DNA from: JAMBLL01 sp964387145
GTDB taxonomy: Bacteria > Actinomycetota > Acidimicrobiia > Spongiisociales > UBA5794
Direction: 5' to 3'
DNA: 64,000 nt
Assembly: GCA_964387145.1 (NCBI GenBank)
Contig: CAYLVM010000002.1
Coordinates: forward strand, 34,376 to 98,375
In this document: piece after piece, positions 1 through 8,101 of the stretch
Layout of the letters: the number at the start of each line of letters is the position of its first letter
Numbering within the stretch: the first letter of the stretch is position 1
Notes under the pieces: model-generated
The model's database searches: none
Told to the model about the DNA's origin: nothing
The model's input: the letters and a program-made list of their open reading frames with translations, nothing else
Position numbers and translations under genes: made by a program

Positions 1-166
1 CGTCCACAGAGTTGTCCACAACCTCCCAGATCAGGTGATGAAGACCCCTTGGTCCGGTCGAGCCGATGTACATCGCTGGGCGCCGTCGGACGGCTTCGAG
101 GCCCTCGAGGACCTGTATGGAGTCTGCTTCGTAGGACGCGTTCGCTGTACGTTTTGGTTTACTCAC
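1..166 (-). CDS. gyrB: DNA gyrase subunit B, N-terminal fragment
   Basis: Only the first 55 codons lie in the window; the gene runs off the left edge. The translation begins MSKPKRTANASYEADSIQV and continues into the typical GyrB segment with LEGLEAVRRRPAMYIGSTG, which leads into the GHKL ATPase domain. GyrB is the ATP-hydrolysing subunit of the topoisomerase that introduces negative supercoils. The start is a GTG at 166-164 preceded by an AAAGGAG ribosome-binding site. The gene lies downstream of recF and the DciA-like gene on the same strand, the usual order next to oriC. Identification is secure although the gene is partial. Confidence 0.95.
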   Translation of the reverse strand, partial: MSKPKRTANASYEADSIQVLEGLEAVRRRPAMYIGSTGPRGLHHLIWEVVDNSVD

Positions 167-235
167 GAGGCTCCTTTCGCTCACCGACGAAACGGCAGCG
201 TTGGGGCTGATAGTGGGGCTGCTGACAACGTTGTA

Positions 236-241
236 AGTATA
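236..241 (-). promoter_or_regulatory. Candidate gyrB promoter -10 hexamer
   Basis: The minus strand reads TATACT here, about 70 bases upstream of the gyrB GTG, in the 123-base gap between gyrB and the DciA-like gene. I see no convincing -35 at the usual distance. The leader would be roughly 60 nt. This is motif evidence only. Confidence 0.4.
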
Positions 242-289
242 GCTGTTTCAGGGCTGAAAACCCCTTGTCTACCGGCACGAATAGGTGAT

Positions 290-616
290 TCAGGGGGACC
301 CGATCTGTAGTCGAATCGACTGCACCAGGTCGTCACCGTACTCGCGTGAAATCACCGCGAGAAGGGCCTCGGTCTGGTACCTCAGCAGGGACCCGATCGT
401 CCCATCGGGAACTGCTACGAGGAGCACGCCATCGCGCACGCCGATCGGTTCCCCGGCCTTCCAGTCGCCCGGCGCAAACGAACTCCAGGTATCGATCATC
501 TCGGCCTGGCGAACATCGACACCGGCGGCAGCACCCTCGATCACCGATCCGAGGACCTGGCTGATCTCGGTGAGTTGTTTCTGTGGTCCATTGGTGAGGT
601 ACTTGGCTCGCATCAC
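290..616 (-). CDS. DUF721 / DciA-like protein
   Basis: A 108-residue protein of the DUF721 family, found between recF and gyrB in actinobacteria (the Rv0004 position in Mycobacterium tuberculosis). DUF721 proteins include DciA, the helicase operator that works with DnaB in bacteria lacking DnaC or DnaI. The N-terminal part has the LTEISQVLGSVIEGAAAG stretch, followed by a compact W-containing core (WSSFAPGDWKAGEPIGV) and a C-terminal QTEALLAVISREYGDD helix. The first codon is GTG (616), with an ATG directly after it (613); both overlap the recF stop, indicating translational coupling. The family call rests on position and pattern; the helicase-loading role is known for the family and inferred here. 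Confidence 0.8.
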   Translation of the reverse strand: MMRAKYLTNGPQKQLTEISQVLGSVIEGAAAGVDVRQAEMIDTWSSFAPGDWKAGEPIGVRDGVLLVAVPDGTIGSLLRYQTEALLAVISREYGDDLVQSIRLQIGSP

Positions 617-1701
617 ACTACTTCTCCATCTCTGACCGACCAGCGGCGTCCTTCGATCGGTACTTCATCTTCGCGTGCGGTTGTGACAAATACCTGACCC
701 GCGGGCATGAGCGACAGGACCCGTCTCGCTCGATCGATGTCGAGTTCGGAGAAGACGTCATCGAGGAGAAGGATCGGAGTCTGATTGCGGATCGTCTCGA
801 TCAGTCGGTACGCCCCGACCCGAAGAGCGAGAGCGACCGTGCGTTGTTCACCCTGGGACGCTCTCGTTCGCGTTTGGCGTCCATCGAGGAGGAGGTCCGG
901 TTCGTCCCGATGGGGGCCCACCGTCGTCGTTCTGATCTCGAGGTCCCTGTGTCGTCGCTCCTGAAGGCTCGATCGCAACGCTTCGACGAGTTCCGTCAGG
1001 TCTGACTCGCCATCCGATACCCACCCAGAGCGGTACTCCCATCTCAATACGCCACTTCCACCCACGACGTGATAGGCCTCCATCATCTCGTCCTGGAGTT
1101 CGGCGGTCACGGACCGCCGGTGTATCAGAACCCTGGCGCCGGCATCGGCAAGGCGCTCATCCCATACGTCGAGAGAAACGGGATCTGTGTGTCTTCCTCC
1201 CTGCTTGATGAGCGAGTTGCGTTGTCGAAGCGCCCGCTCGTAGTCACTCAGATCCGCCCCTGCTTGCGGCCACAGTCGCGATGCCAGGTCGTCGAGATAG
1301 TCACGACGCATGCCGGGACCACGCTTGACCACGTCGAGGTCGTCGGGAAGGAACGCCACGACGGGGACACTCAGCAGCACGTCTCTGACTCGCTTTGGAC
1401 GCTTTCCATTCACCAGGATCGTGCGACGACCCTTGGCTGGGATCTCGACCTCGACCGTCAGCTCGGTCGCCCCGCCCCCGACTCCTCCGCGCAGGACCGC
1501 TGCATCAGTCCCGTCTCGTACGAGCGCCGTGTCGGGTACGGATCGAAACGATCGCATCGTTCCGAAGTATCCGATCGCCTCGAGGACCGACGTCTTGCCG
1601 GCTCCGTTGTCACCCACGAGGACGTTGACTCCTGGCACCGGTTCGAAGCGAAGGGTCTCGTAGGAGCGGAGATCCTTGAGCTCCATCCAGACGAGGTGCA
1701 T
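613..1701 (-). CDS. recF: DNA replication and repair protein RecF
   Basis: A 362-residue SMC-like ATPase that helps load RecA on gapped DNA. Walker A is GDNGAGKTS near residues 30-38, the signature-like region is SQGEQRTVALALR, and Walker B is PILLLDDVFSELD near the C terminus. Length is typical for the family. The gene starts seven bases after the dnaN stop and overlaps the start of the DUF721 gene, so dnaN, recF, DUF721 and probably gyrB form one leftward operon. An alternative ATG five codons inside would also fit. Confidence 0.96.
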   Translation of the reverse strand: MHLVWMELKDLRSYETLRFEPVPGVNVLVGDNGAGKTSVLEAIGYFGTMRSFRSVPDTALVRDGTDAAVLRGGVGGGATELTVEVEIPAKGRRTILVNGKRPKRVRDVLLSVPVVAFLPDDLDVVKRGPGMRRDYLDDLASRLWPQAGADLSDYERALRQRNSLIKQGGRHTDPVSLDVWDERLADAGARVLIHRRSVTAELQDEMMEAYHVVGGSGVLRWEYRSGWVSDGESDLTELVEALRSSLQERRHRDLEIRTTTVGPHRDEPDLLLDGRQTRTRASQGEQRTVALALRVGAYRLIETIRNQTPILLLDDVFSELDIDRARRVLSLMPAGQVFVTTAREDEVPIEGRRWSVRDGEVV

Positions 1702-1708
1702 ACCCCGC

Positions 1709-2788
1709 TCAGAGGCGCACGGGCATCAACAGATACCGGAAATCGACCTTGTCTGCTCCGTGAATGAGTCCTGGCTTGAGTGGATCACTCGTCTCGATCA
1801 CGATCCGTTCGTCGTCGACGGCAGTGATGCCATCGGTCAGGTACCTCGTGTTGAACGCGATCGTCATGTCCTCGCCGCTGTACTCACCTTCGAGAAGTTC
1901 GGTTGCCTCTCCCACTTCCTGGCGAATGACACTCAACTCGACACCGCCGCTGTGCATTGCAAGACGAACGGGGATGTGATCCTCGGCGACGAGTGCCGCA
2001 CGGCCGACTGCATCGAGCAGCGCTGCCTTCTCGAGAACGAGCCTGTTCGAGTGTCCCTCCGGGAGGAGTTGCCGGTAATTCGGGAACGTCGCATCGATCA
2101 CACGGACGGTCAAGCGACCGTGATCGGTCACGAAAGTCGCCTCGCGCTCCCCGAGCGCAACCTTCATCTTGCCAACGCCGACGGTCTTGCCGAGCTCCCG
2201 AAGGGCACGGTACGGCACCAGCCGAGACCTCTCCGTCGTCACACCGGGAACATCCTTGACGGCGAGGCGGTACGAGTCCGTCGCAACGAGACGCAGTGCG
2301 TCGTCGTTCGCCTCGAACAGCACACCGGTGAGCGTCGGACGGGCATCGTCGGAGGACGCAGCAACACCGACCTGGCTCAGGGCACGGGTGAGATCTCCAC
2401 CATCGACGGTCACCGCATCGGTGATATCGGCATCGGTGATCTTGGGGTAATCGTCGACTGCCATCTCACGAAGCTTGAACCGCGGACCACTTCCCGTGAT
2501 CTCGACCTCTCCCTCGTTCGATGCAAGCGTCACCGCTCCCGGCGGGAGCTTGCGCACAGCCTCAGCTGCCAACTTTGCTGGGATGACCGTCTTGCCCTCG
2601 TCGGTCACCTCTACTTCGAGATACGTCCGAACCGTGATCTCGTTGTCCGTACCCGTCACGGTCAGTTTTCCGCCGACGACGTCGCACAGAACACCCTGGA
2701 GAATCGGGAGTGGTGATCTCGTGCCGACCGCTCGTGCTGCTCTCACGAGCACGTCGGCCAGATCGTCTCGTTCCGCTCTGATTCGCAC
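1709..2788 (-). CDS. dnaN: DNA polymerase III beta sliding clamp
   Basis: A 359-residue processivity clamp that encircles DNA and tethers polymerase III. It opens with MRIRAERDDLADVLVRAARA, contains the SPLPILQGVLCDV segment typical of actinobacterial DnaN, and ends YLLMPVRL, the conserved beta-clamp C terminus. Three clamp repeats fit the length. The start is GTG at 2788 with a GAGGAAG ribosome-binding site about seven bases before it. It is the first gene after the oriC spacer and is followed closely by recF. Confidence 0.97.
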   Translation of the reverse strand: MRIRAERDDLADVLVRAARAVGTRSPLPILQGVLCDVVGGKLTVTGTDNEITVRTYLEVEVTDEGKTVIPAKLAAEAVRKLPPGAVTLASNEGEVEITGSGPRFKLREMAVDDYPKITDADITDAVTVDGGDLTRALSQVGVAASSDDARPTLTGVLFEANDDALRLVATDSYRLAVKDVPGVTTERSRLVPYRALRELGKTVGVGKMKVALGEREATFVTDHGRLTVRVIDATFPNYRQLLPEGHSNRLVLEKAALLDAVGRAALVAEDHIPVRLAMHSGGVELSVIRQEVGEATELLEGEYSGEDMTIAFNTRYLTDGITAVDDERIVIETSDPLKPGLIHGADKVDFRYLLMPVRL

Positions 2789-2832
2789 TTTGTTCTTCCT
2801 CTGCTGTTGCTGCTGTTTGTATATCTAAAGAG

Positions 2833-2972
2833 TAGAAGTAGTAGTAGGGGCTGTGGATTGTGGAGATCTCCAGGAAACCGTTGGTATTGCTACATCTCTC
2901 ATCCACAGGGGGTGTGGATAGATGACACGATATCCACTGTTGTGAAACCATGCCCAGCCGACCTGTGGAAGA
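2833..2972. other. oriC core: DnaA-trios, GC cluster and DnaA boxes
   Basis: The 187-base dnaA-dnaN gap holds an ordered set of origin elements. TAG-type triplets at 2833-2847 (TAG AAG TAG TAG TAG) abut a GGGC cluster at 2848-2851 and a DnaA-box-like TGTGGATTG at 2852-2860. Further boxes are TCATCCACA at 2899-2907 and TGTGGATAG at 2913-2921, with weaker matches at 2930-2938 and 2964-2972 (consensus TTATCCACA or its complement). Read 3' to 5' away from the box, the triplets are GAT GAT GAT GAA GAT, matching the published DnaA-trio pattern. This is probably the unwinding site, on the dnaN side. Confidence 0.8.
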
Positions 2973-2975
2973 ATC

Positions 2976-4355
2976 TCATCTTGTCCCCAGCTGTTGAGTG
3001 ATGTCGGTGACCTGGTCGTAGACATCCTTGTCGGTCTGAAGGAGACCCTTGATCTTGTCGACGGCGTGCATCACGGTCGTGTGATCTCTGCCACCGAACG
3101 CCTGGCCGATCCGGGGAAGCGACAGCCCTGTGTGTTCCCGACAAACGTACATGGCGATCTGCCTCTGCCTGGCGAGAGGTTGGCGCCGCGAACTGCCGGT
3201 GAGCTCGGATCGAGGTATCTCGTAGTACTGCCCTACCGAGGAGATGATGATGTCGGCCGTCAGAGGTTCCTCGGACTGAAGACGGACAACGTCTCTCAGA
3301 ACCGACGAGGCGAGTTCGAGGGTGACGCGTTCGTGTGTCAACGTCGAGAATGCGGTGACACGGGTCAAGGCCCCCTCGAGCTCACGGATGTTGTCCGCAA
3401 CGTTCTGGGCGATGAACTCGAGGACGGTATCGGGAACCGGCGTCGTCGTTTCCGAAGCGTTCTTTCGCAGGATCGCCAGCCGCGTCTCTATGTCAGGACT
3501 CTGGATGTCGGTGGTGAGCCCCCACTCGAAGCGGCTCCGCAACCTGTTCTCGAGTGTGCGGAGGTCGCGAGGAGAGCGATCCGAAGAGATGACGAGCTGG
3601 TTCCCAGCCTCGTAGAGCGAGTTGAACGTGTGGAAGAACTCCTCGAGCACCTGCTCCTTGCCTTCGAAGAACTGCACGTCGTCGAGGAGCAGCAGGTTCA
3701 CCTTGCGGTAGCGATCCTTGAAGTTCTCCATCCGCTTGCGCCGGATCGAGTTGATGAAATCGTTGAAGAACGCCTCCGAAGTCACATACCTCACCGTTGC
3801 CGTCGGATCGAGTTCGAGACGGTGTTGGCCGACGGCGTGGAGAAGGTGCGTTTTTCCGAGGCCAGCGCTCGCGTAGATGAAGAGGGGGTTGTAGTGGCGT
3901 CCGGGCTGCTCTGCGACGGCCTGGGCTGCAGCATGTGCGAAGCGGTTGGACTGCCCGACGACGAAGTTCTCGAACGAGTATCGGGCAACGAGGTTGGTCG
4001 TGACGGGGAAGCCGCCGTCGCCGGGAGGTGTCGTGTTGAACGTCGCTTGGAATGGGGCCGGCTCATCGGTTGCTACCGGAACCGGTGGAGCCGGGGCGAC
4101 CTCGATCGATATCTCGAGCGGTTCGGCCCACACGGAGGCCGCGATCTCGTTGAGTTGATGTGTGTAGTTGTCCTCGACCCATGTGGCGTTGAAGCGGTTC
4201 GGCGCCACGAGTATCAGGGTCCCGTCATCGACGGACGCGGTCAGCGGCCGGATCCAGGTTTCCCACTTCGCAATACCGATGACGTCTCTCAGGCGACTGT
4301 GAAAAAGCTCAATTTGAGCGTCCACGGCCCCACGAGGTGTCTGTGTGACTCCCAC
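2976..4355 (-). CDS. dnaA: Chromosomal replication initiator DnaA
   Basis: A 459-residue AAA+ initiator that binds DnaA boxes and opens oriC. Domain I is in the first 90 residues (LFHSRLRDVIGIAKWETWIRPL), a variable proline-rich linker follows, and the AAA+ domain has Walker A GLGKTHLLHAVG and Walker B LLLLDDVQFF. The C-terminal helix-turn-helix includes SLPRIGQAFGGRDHTTVMHA, the DnaA signature. The start is GTG at 4355, eight bases after an AAGGAG site; the nearby ATG at 4362 is out of frame. It is divergent from rpmH, as usual at actinobacterial origins. Confidence 0.98.
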   Translation of the reverse strand: MGVTQTPRGAVDAQIELFHSRLRDVIGIAKWETWIRPLTASVDDGTLILVAPNRFNATWVEDNYTHQLNEIAASVWAEPLEISIEVAPAPPVPVATDEPAPFQATFNTTPPGDGGFPVTTNLVARYSFENFVVGQSNRFAHAAAQAVAEQPGRHYNPLFIYASAGLGKTHLLHAVGQHRLELDPTATVRYVTSEAFFNDFINSIRRKRMENFKDRYRKVNLLLLDDVQFFEGKEQVLEEFFHTFNSLYEAGNQLVISSDRSPRDLRTLENRLRSRFEWGLTTDIQSPDIETRLAILRKNASETTTPVPDTVLEFIAQNVADNIRELEGALTRVTAFSTLTHERVTLELASSVLRDVVRLQSEEPLTADIIISSVGQYYEIPRSELTGSSRRQPLARQRQIAMYVCREHTGLSLPRIGQAFGGRDHTTVMHAVDKIKGLLQTDKDVYDQVTDITQQLGTR

Positions 4356-4395
4356 GACTCATACTCCTTGTCAGGCTCACGCCCAGCCCGTAAAA

Positions 4396-4428
4396 CTGTC
4401 CACACATCTATCCACAGGGTGTGGAGAA
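4396..4428. promoter_or_regulatory. DnaA-box cluster upstream of dnaA
   Basis: Three close matches to the DnaA box lie 40-75 bases upstream of the dnaA start: CTGTCCACA (4396-4404), CTATCCACA (4408-4416) and TGTGGAGAA (4420-4428). They may autoregulate dnaA or form a second part of the origin. The remaining dnaA-rpmH spacer (to 4805) must hold both divergent promoters; a TAGAAT at about 4740 is a possible rpmH -10. I see no gene in this 450-base spacer. Confidence 0.65.
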
Positions 4429-4805
4429 GACGTACCACGGTCACTGACCGACCGTACTCCGTGGGGGAAGAGCGGACATCCGCCAATGGAGCGAAGGCGA
4501 GCATAGGAACGCTTTCCCCGACACATCAAGAGCGGCAAATCCGCGGGTACCTTCGACGAGAGGCGAACGAGCGACTCTCCAAAACCTCCGTTGTCACAAG
4601 GGTTTTCGGGGGTCGGTGCGGCCGCCGTCTTCGTGCCCATTTCGGGAGATTCCACTGAAAATGCCCTCTCCTGTGTTTCGCGACCCCTCCGTAGTTTTCG
4701 CGTCCTATCGCGGAGGTGTCGTTTCGGTGCGGACGTCCCTAGAATATCCCCGTTCCGTGGCTGTACGGATGTACCGCGACTCCCCCCAACCAGGGATTAC
4801 CTCAA

Positions 4806-4940
4806 ATGAAGCGTACCTATCAACCAAACAACCGCCGCCGCAAGCGCAAGCACGGTTTCCGTTCGCGCATGCGCACACGTTCGGGACGGGCGCTACTACG
4901 GCGCCGTCGTTCCAAGGGCCGTCACGAACTCTCCGCGTAG
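4806..4940 (+). CDS. rpmH: 50S ribosomal protein L34
   Basis: A 44-residue, very basic protein beginning MKRTYQPNNRRRKRKHGF and ending in RHELSA, which is diagnostic for L34 of the large ribosomal subunit. The ATG is at 4806; the ribosome-binding site is weak. It stands seven bases before rnpA, the universal bacterial arrangement, and divergent from dnaA. Confidence 0.97.
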   Translation: MKRTYQPNNRRRKRKHGFRSRMRTRSGRALLRRRRSKGRHELSA

Positions 4941-4947
4941 GGTTCTC

Positions 4948-5283
4948 TTGTACGTCTCCCTGCGTCCGGGATCGAGATTCGGACCCGTCTACCGTACGGG
5001 GTCGAGGCGCCGCAGTGGCGGGGTCGTCGTATTCCAGGCTCCTGGTGAGCACGTTGAACCAGAGACGGGGTTTGTTGCAGGGAAGAAGGTAGGCAATGCA
5101 GTTGCACGAAATAGATCCAAGCGCAGGATGCGCGAGGCTGCTCGCAGAATCGACCTCGCACCCGCAACAGCGTACGTCTTCGTCGCGACGCGAGCGGTCC
5201 TCGACGCCCCGTTTGGGACGCTCGTCGAGTGGATGCAACAGGCCGTACTCGACGGAGCGACCGCTTTGGACGTGAGGGCGTAG
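4948..5283 (+). CDS. rnpA: Ribonuclease P protein component
   Basis: A 111-residue basic protein that assists the RNase P RNA in maturing tRNA 5' ends. The diagnostic motif is KKVGNAVARNRSKRRMREA, the RNR box of the family, near residues 46-64. The start appears to be TTG at 4948; the N-terminal part is slightly diverged from the usual LRRRSDF type. It follows rpmH by seven bases and is followed immediately by yidD. Confidence 0.95.
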   Translation: MYVSLRPGSRFGPVYRTGSRRRSGGVVVFQAPGEHVEPETGFVAGKKVGNAVARNRSKRRMREAARRIDLAPATAYVFVATRAVLDAPFGTLVEWMQQAVLDGATALDVRA

Positions 5284-5284
5284 T

Positions 5285-5572
5285 GTGACCGATCGATCAG
5301 ATGAACCTGTCTCGCCCGTCTCCCGGGTCGTGCTTGGGACGATCCGGCTGTACCAGAAGCTGATATCGCCTCTGCTGACGAGCAACTGTCGCTACCACCC
5401 GAGCTGTTCTCACTACACATATGAAGCTATCGAGATCCACGGCGCCGGCAAGGGCTCCTGGCTCGGCATCAAACGCATCGGTCGTTGTCACCCTTTCCAT
5501 AAGGGTGGGGTGGATCCGGTTCCCGGATCTCCTGGAAGCATGGCTGAGACGACGAAAGGGAGCCCTTCGTGA
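5285..5572 (+). CDS. yidD: Membrane protein insertion efficiency factor YidD
   Basis: A 95-residue YidD-family protein with the hallmark segment CRYHPSCSHYTYEAIEIHG and a following GIKRIGRCHPFHKGG. YidD assists YidC-dependent membrane protein insertion. The GTG start lies one base after the rnpA stop, and the end overlaps the yidC start by four bases, so the three genes are translationally coupled. The C-terminal 20 residues are low-complexity and not conserved. Confidence 0.94.
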   Translation: MTDRSDEPVSPVSRVVLGTIRLYQKLISPLLTSNCRYHPSCSHYTYEAIEIHGAGKGSWLGIKRIGRCHPFHKGGVDPVPGSPGSMAETTKGSPS

Positions 5573-6507
5573 ATCCGTGGCAACTGCTGCTCGACCTCCT
5601 CGGGAGCATTCTGTCGTTCTACTACGACCTCATTCCAGAATATGGAATATCCATCATTCTTCTCACCCTGACGGTGAGCCTCCTGCTGTTCCCCCTGACG
5701 CTCAAGCAGACGAAGTCCATGCGAGCGATGCAGGAGATCCAACCAGAGGTCAAGCGCTTGCAGAAGGAGTACAAGGGAGAGAAGGAGGAGCTGAACAAGC
5801 GACTCATGGCCCTGTATCAGGAACGCGGTGTCAACCCCGCTGCAGGGTGTCTCCCCCTCGTCATCCAGATGCCTATATGGTTCGCTCTCTACCGGGTCCT
5901 GTGGCGTGGCAACGGCATCCCCTCTGGCTCGGTGCTCAGCTCGGTGATCGAGACGGCGAACAACGCCCTCTACACCGTGGATGCCTCCGGGGATCTGACA
6001 ACAACGCTGAAGGCGGGTGTCGACATCGCCTCGAAGCAGTTCGACCATGTCACGTTCCTCGGCATGAACCTGATGGTTCGGCCTTCCCAGGCCGTCGACT
6101 TCGGCAATCCACTGGGTGCTCTCCCCTACCTCATCCTGATCGCCATCATCGTTGTCGCCGGGTTCTATCAGCAGGTTCAGACGACCCGCAAACGGAAGAA
6201 CGCACCCGATACCGACGCTCCACAGAACTCGCAGATGCAGGGGATGCAGAACGCCATGAAGATCATGCCCGTGGTCTTCGGCTTCATCTCCTGGAACTTC
6301 GTTGCAGGCCTCGGTCTGTACTTCGCCACATCGAACGCTTTCCGAGTAGGTCAGCAGGCCATCATCCTGCGCCAACACGGTGACGACAACGGCGATACGA
6401 AGGGGAAGGGTGCCGAAACCGGCACCGATGAACCGTCCGACGAGCCGGAGGGCAGCGGTCCATCACCCAATGCGAGTAAGAAGCGCAACCGCAGAAGAAG
6501 GAAGTAG
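5569..6507 (+). CDS. yidC: Membrane protein insertase YidC/Oxa1
   Basis: A 312-residue insertase that places proteins in the cytoplasmic membrane with or without Sec. It is of the short Gram-positive type, without a large periplasmic domain. Hydrophobic segments include YGISIILLTLTVSLLLFPL, the GCLPLVIQMPIWFALYRVL hairpin, LPYLILIAIIVVAGFYQQV and a C-terminal helix pair around IMPVVFGFISWNF. The tail is a basic, low-complexity segment ending KKRNRRRRK, probably ribosome-contacting. GTG start, overlapping yidD. Confidence 0.95.
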   Translation: MNPWQLLLDLLGSILSFYYDLIPEYGISIILLTLTVSLLLFPLTLKQTKSMRAMQEIQPEVKRLQKEYKGEKEELNKRLMALYQERGVNPAAGCLPLVIQMPIWFALYRVLWRGNGIPSGSVLSSVIETANNALYTVDASGDLTTTLKAGVDIASKQFDHVTFLGMNLMVRPSQAVDFGNPLGALPYLILIAIIVVAGFYQQVQTTRKRKNAPDTDAPQNSQMQGMQNAMKIMPVVFGFISWNFVAGLGLYFATSNAFRVGQQAIILRQHGDDNGDTKGKGAETGTDEPSDEPEGSGPSPNASKKRNRRRRK

Positions 6508-6511
6508 CCCG

Positions 6512-7393
6512 ATGGAGTGGGTCGAAGTACAGGGGAAGACCGTCGAGCTCGCCGTAGAAGTGGCGCTCGGCGAACTCGGTATCGAATCGAAGGACGATGC
6601 ACAGATCGAGGTGATCCAGGATCCTAAACCCGGGTTTCTCGGTATGGGAGGCCGCGAAGCCATCGTGAAGGTGACGCGTGCACCCAAACAACGTCGCAAA
6701 CGTCGTCGGAGTCGCGGGTCAAAGGGCTCGGACAAATCCGATGGAGCAGGCCAGCAGGGGAACGGAGCCAAGAAGCCGTCCCAGGAACGATCCGGAAAGG
6801 ATCAGAAGGGTCCGCAGAAGTCGAAGCCCAAGCAACAGCAGAAGAACAATGAGAAGCGACGTCAGGAGAAGAAGGTGTCGGAACCAAACACAGCGTCGCA
6901 GCAGCCGCGCGATGATCGCCCGGAACAAGCACCCATCGAGGAACAAGCAGAGGTAGCCGCTGCCTTTGTCCGAGGGCTCCTCGGCGCCTTCGGCCTCGAG
7001 GGAGAAGTGGTGACTCGTATCGAGGACGAGGTCCTCTACCTCGACGTCAGCGGGGAACAGACAGAAGCACTCATCGGGCCGAAAGGGTCGGTGATGCACT
7101 CCGTTCTCGAGTTGACGCGAACCGTCGTCCAGCGCAAGACGTACGGCGCACCTCGTATGAGAATCGATATCGGTGGCTACCTCGAACGGCGCCGCGAAGC
7201 CCTCAAGATCTACGCAGGCAAACTTGCCGAGCAGGTGATCGAGGACAAGAACGAGATCATGCTTGAACCGATGAACGCAGCCGACCGTAAGGTGGTCCAC
7301 GACGCCGTCGCGGAGATCGAGGGCGTTCGGTCCTACTCCGAAGGGGAGGATCCCCGTCGTGCGGTCGTACTGGCATACAACGGCGACGAGTAA
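6512..7393 (+). CDS. jag: Jag/KhpB RNA-binding protein (Jag_N, KH, R3H)
   Basis: I place the start at ATG 6512, four bases after yidC, giving 293 residues. An open frame continues upstream but inside yidC. The order is Jag_N (about residues 1-50, WVEVQGKTVELAVEVALGEL), a lysine- and glutamine-rich linker (about 55-140), a KH domain with YLDVSGEQTEALIGPKGS, and an R3H domain with the ERRREALKIYAGKLAEQ helix near the C terminus. In other bacteria Jag/KhpB binds RNA and affects cell elongation and division. Its place downstream of yidC is conserved. Confidence 0.94.
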   Translation: MEWVEVQGKTVELAVEVALGELGIESKDDAQIEVIQDPKPGFLGMGGREAIVKVTRAPKQRRKRRRSRGSKGSDKSDGAGQQGNGAKKPSQERSGKDQKGPQKSKPKQQQKNNEKRRQEKKVSEPNTASQQPRDDRPEQAPIEEQAEVAAAFVRGLLGAFGLEGEVVTRIEDEVLYLDVSGEQTEALIGPKGSVMHSVLELTRTVVQRKTYGAPRMRIDIGGYLERRREALKIYAGKLAEQVIEDKNEIMLEPMNAADRKVVHDAVAEIEGVRSYSEGEDPRRAVVLAYNGDE

Positions 7394-7399
7394 CGACAG

Positions 7400-7413
7400 G
7401 TTTCACGTGAAAC
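7400..7413. promoter_or_regulatory. parS centromere site 1
   Basis: Perfect palindrome GTTTCACGTGAAAC, the core of the bacterial parS consensus bound by ParB. It lies in the jag-rsmG gap, less than 1.5 kb from parB. Confidence 0.95.
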
Positions 7414-7440
7414 GGCATTTGGCCTGATTCCAGGTGCGAG

Positions 7441-7454
7441 GTTTCACGTGAAAC
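7441..7454. promoter_or_regulatory. parS centromere site 2, overlapping the rsmG start
   Basis: A second perfect GTTTCACGTGAAAC, 41 bases after the first. The GTG inside the palindrome (7448-7450) is the apparent rsmG start codon, so ParB binding would cover the translation start region of that gene. Confidence 0.95.
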
Positions 7455-8074
7455 GGTCCGACGCCGCATTCGAGCGAGTGGCCCGCTGGTTGGAGATCCC
7501 ACTGGATCTCAACCAGCGGGCCTTGCTTGTGCGGTATGAGGAGTGGTTGGGGACGGAGGCGGTCAGTGCTGGAGGTATCGGACCGCACGAGGTCGATCGA
7601 TTGTTCGACCGGCACATCCTCGACTCACTCGCCTATCTCAGAGGTTGTCCGATGGAGGCCTCCACGCTACTCGACGTTGGCGGCGGGGTGGGCCTGCCGT
7701 CGATCCCGATCGCTGTTGCACGACCCGATCTTGCAGTGACGATGGTCGACAGGTCGGAGAACAGATCGCGACTCGCGCGACGCGCTCTTCGCATCCTCGG
7801 AATCACGAACGTCGAGGTGGCCACGGTGGATGTGGATGCTCTGTCGGATCGGTTCGACACGGTGACGTTCCGGGCCTCGTTGAGGATCGAGGACGCTGCC
7901 CGGGCCACGGTCAAGCTGACGGGGCCCCAGGGCGTTGGAGTATTCGGGGTGTCGCGGCGTCCCGAGGAGCCGACGATCCCTAGCGCGCCGGCGGGTGTTA
8001 CCTTCACCCTGTCATCCGAGGGCAGCGGGGTCCTTGACTCGCCGTTCTGGCTCCTTAGGATGCAACGTACCTGA
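7448..8074 (+). CDS. rsmG: 16S rRNA (guanine-N7) methyltransferase RsmG
   Basis: A 208-residue class I SAM-dependent methyltransferase that modifies G527 of 16S rRNA in Escherichia coli. The SAM-binding motif I is LLDVGGGVGLPSIPIAVARP, preceded by RLFDRHILDSLAYL, a segment typical of GidB/RsmG. Start is GTG at 7448, within the second parS site; no strong ribosome-binding site is visible. The position between jag and parA is the classical one. The C-terminal half is diverged from better-known members. Confidence 0.9.
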   Translation: MKRSDAAFERVARWLEIPLDLNQRALLVRYEEWLGTEAVSAGGIGPHEVDRLFDRHILDSLAYLRGCPMEASTLLDVGGGVGLPSIPIAVARPDLAVTMVDRSENRSRLARRALRILGITNVEVATVDVDALSDRFDTVTFRASLRIEDAARATVKLTGPQGVGVFGVSRRPEEPTIPSAPAGVTFTLSSEGSGVLDSPFWLLRMQRT

Positions 8075-8101
8075 CCGATTTACCGAGGAGCACACCCGAC
8101 G

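Noticed and set aside
12..20. TTGTCCACA, a DnaA-box-like sequence
   Set aside because: It lies inside the conserved gyrB coding sequence (VVDNSVD) and is explained by codon use.
2994..4658. 554-codon plus-strand frame opposite dnaA
   Set aside because: It is the antisense shadow of dnaA in a high-GC genome; no family pattern or ribosome-binding site.
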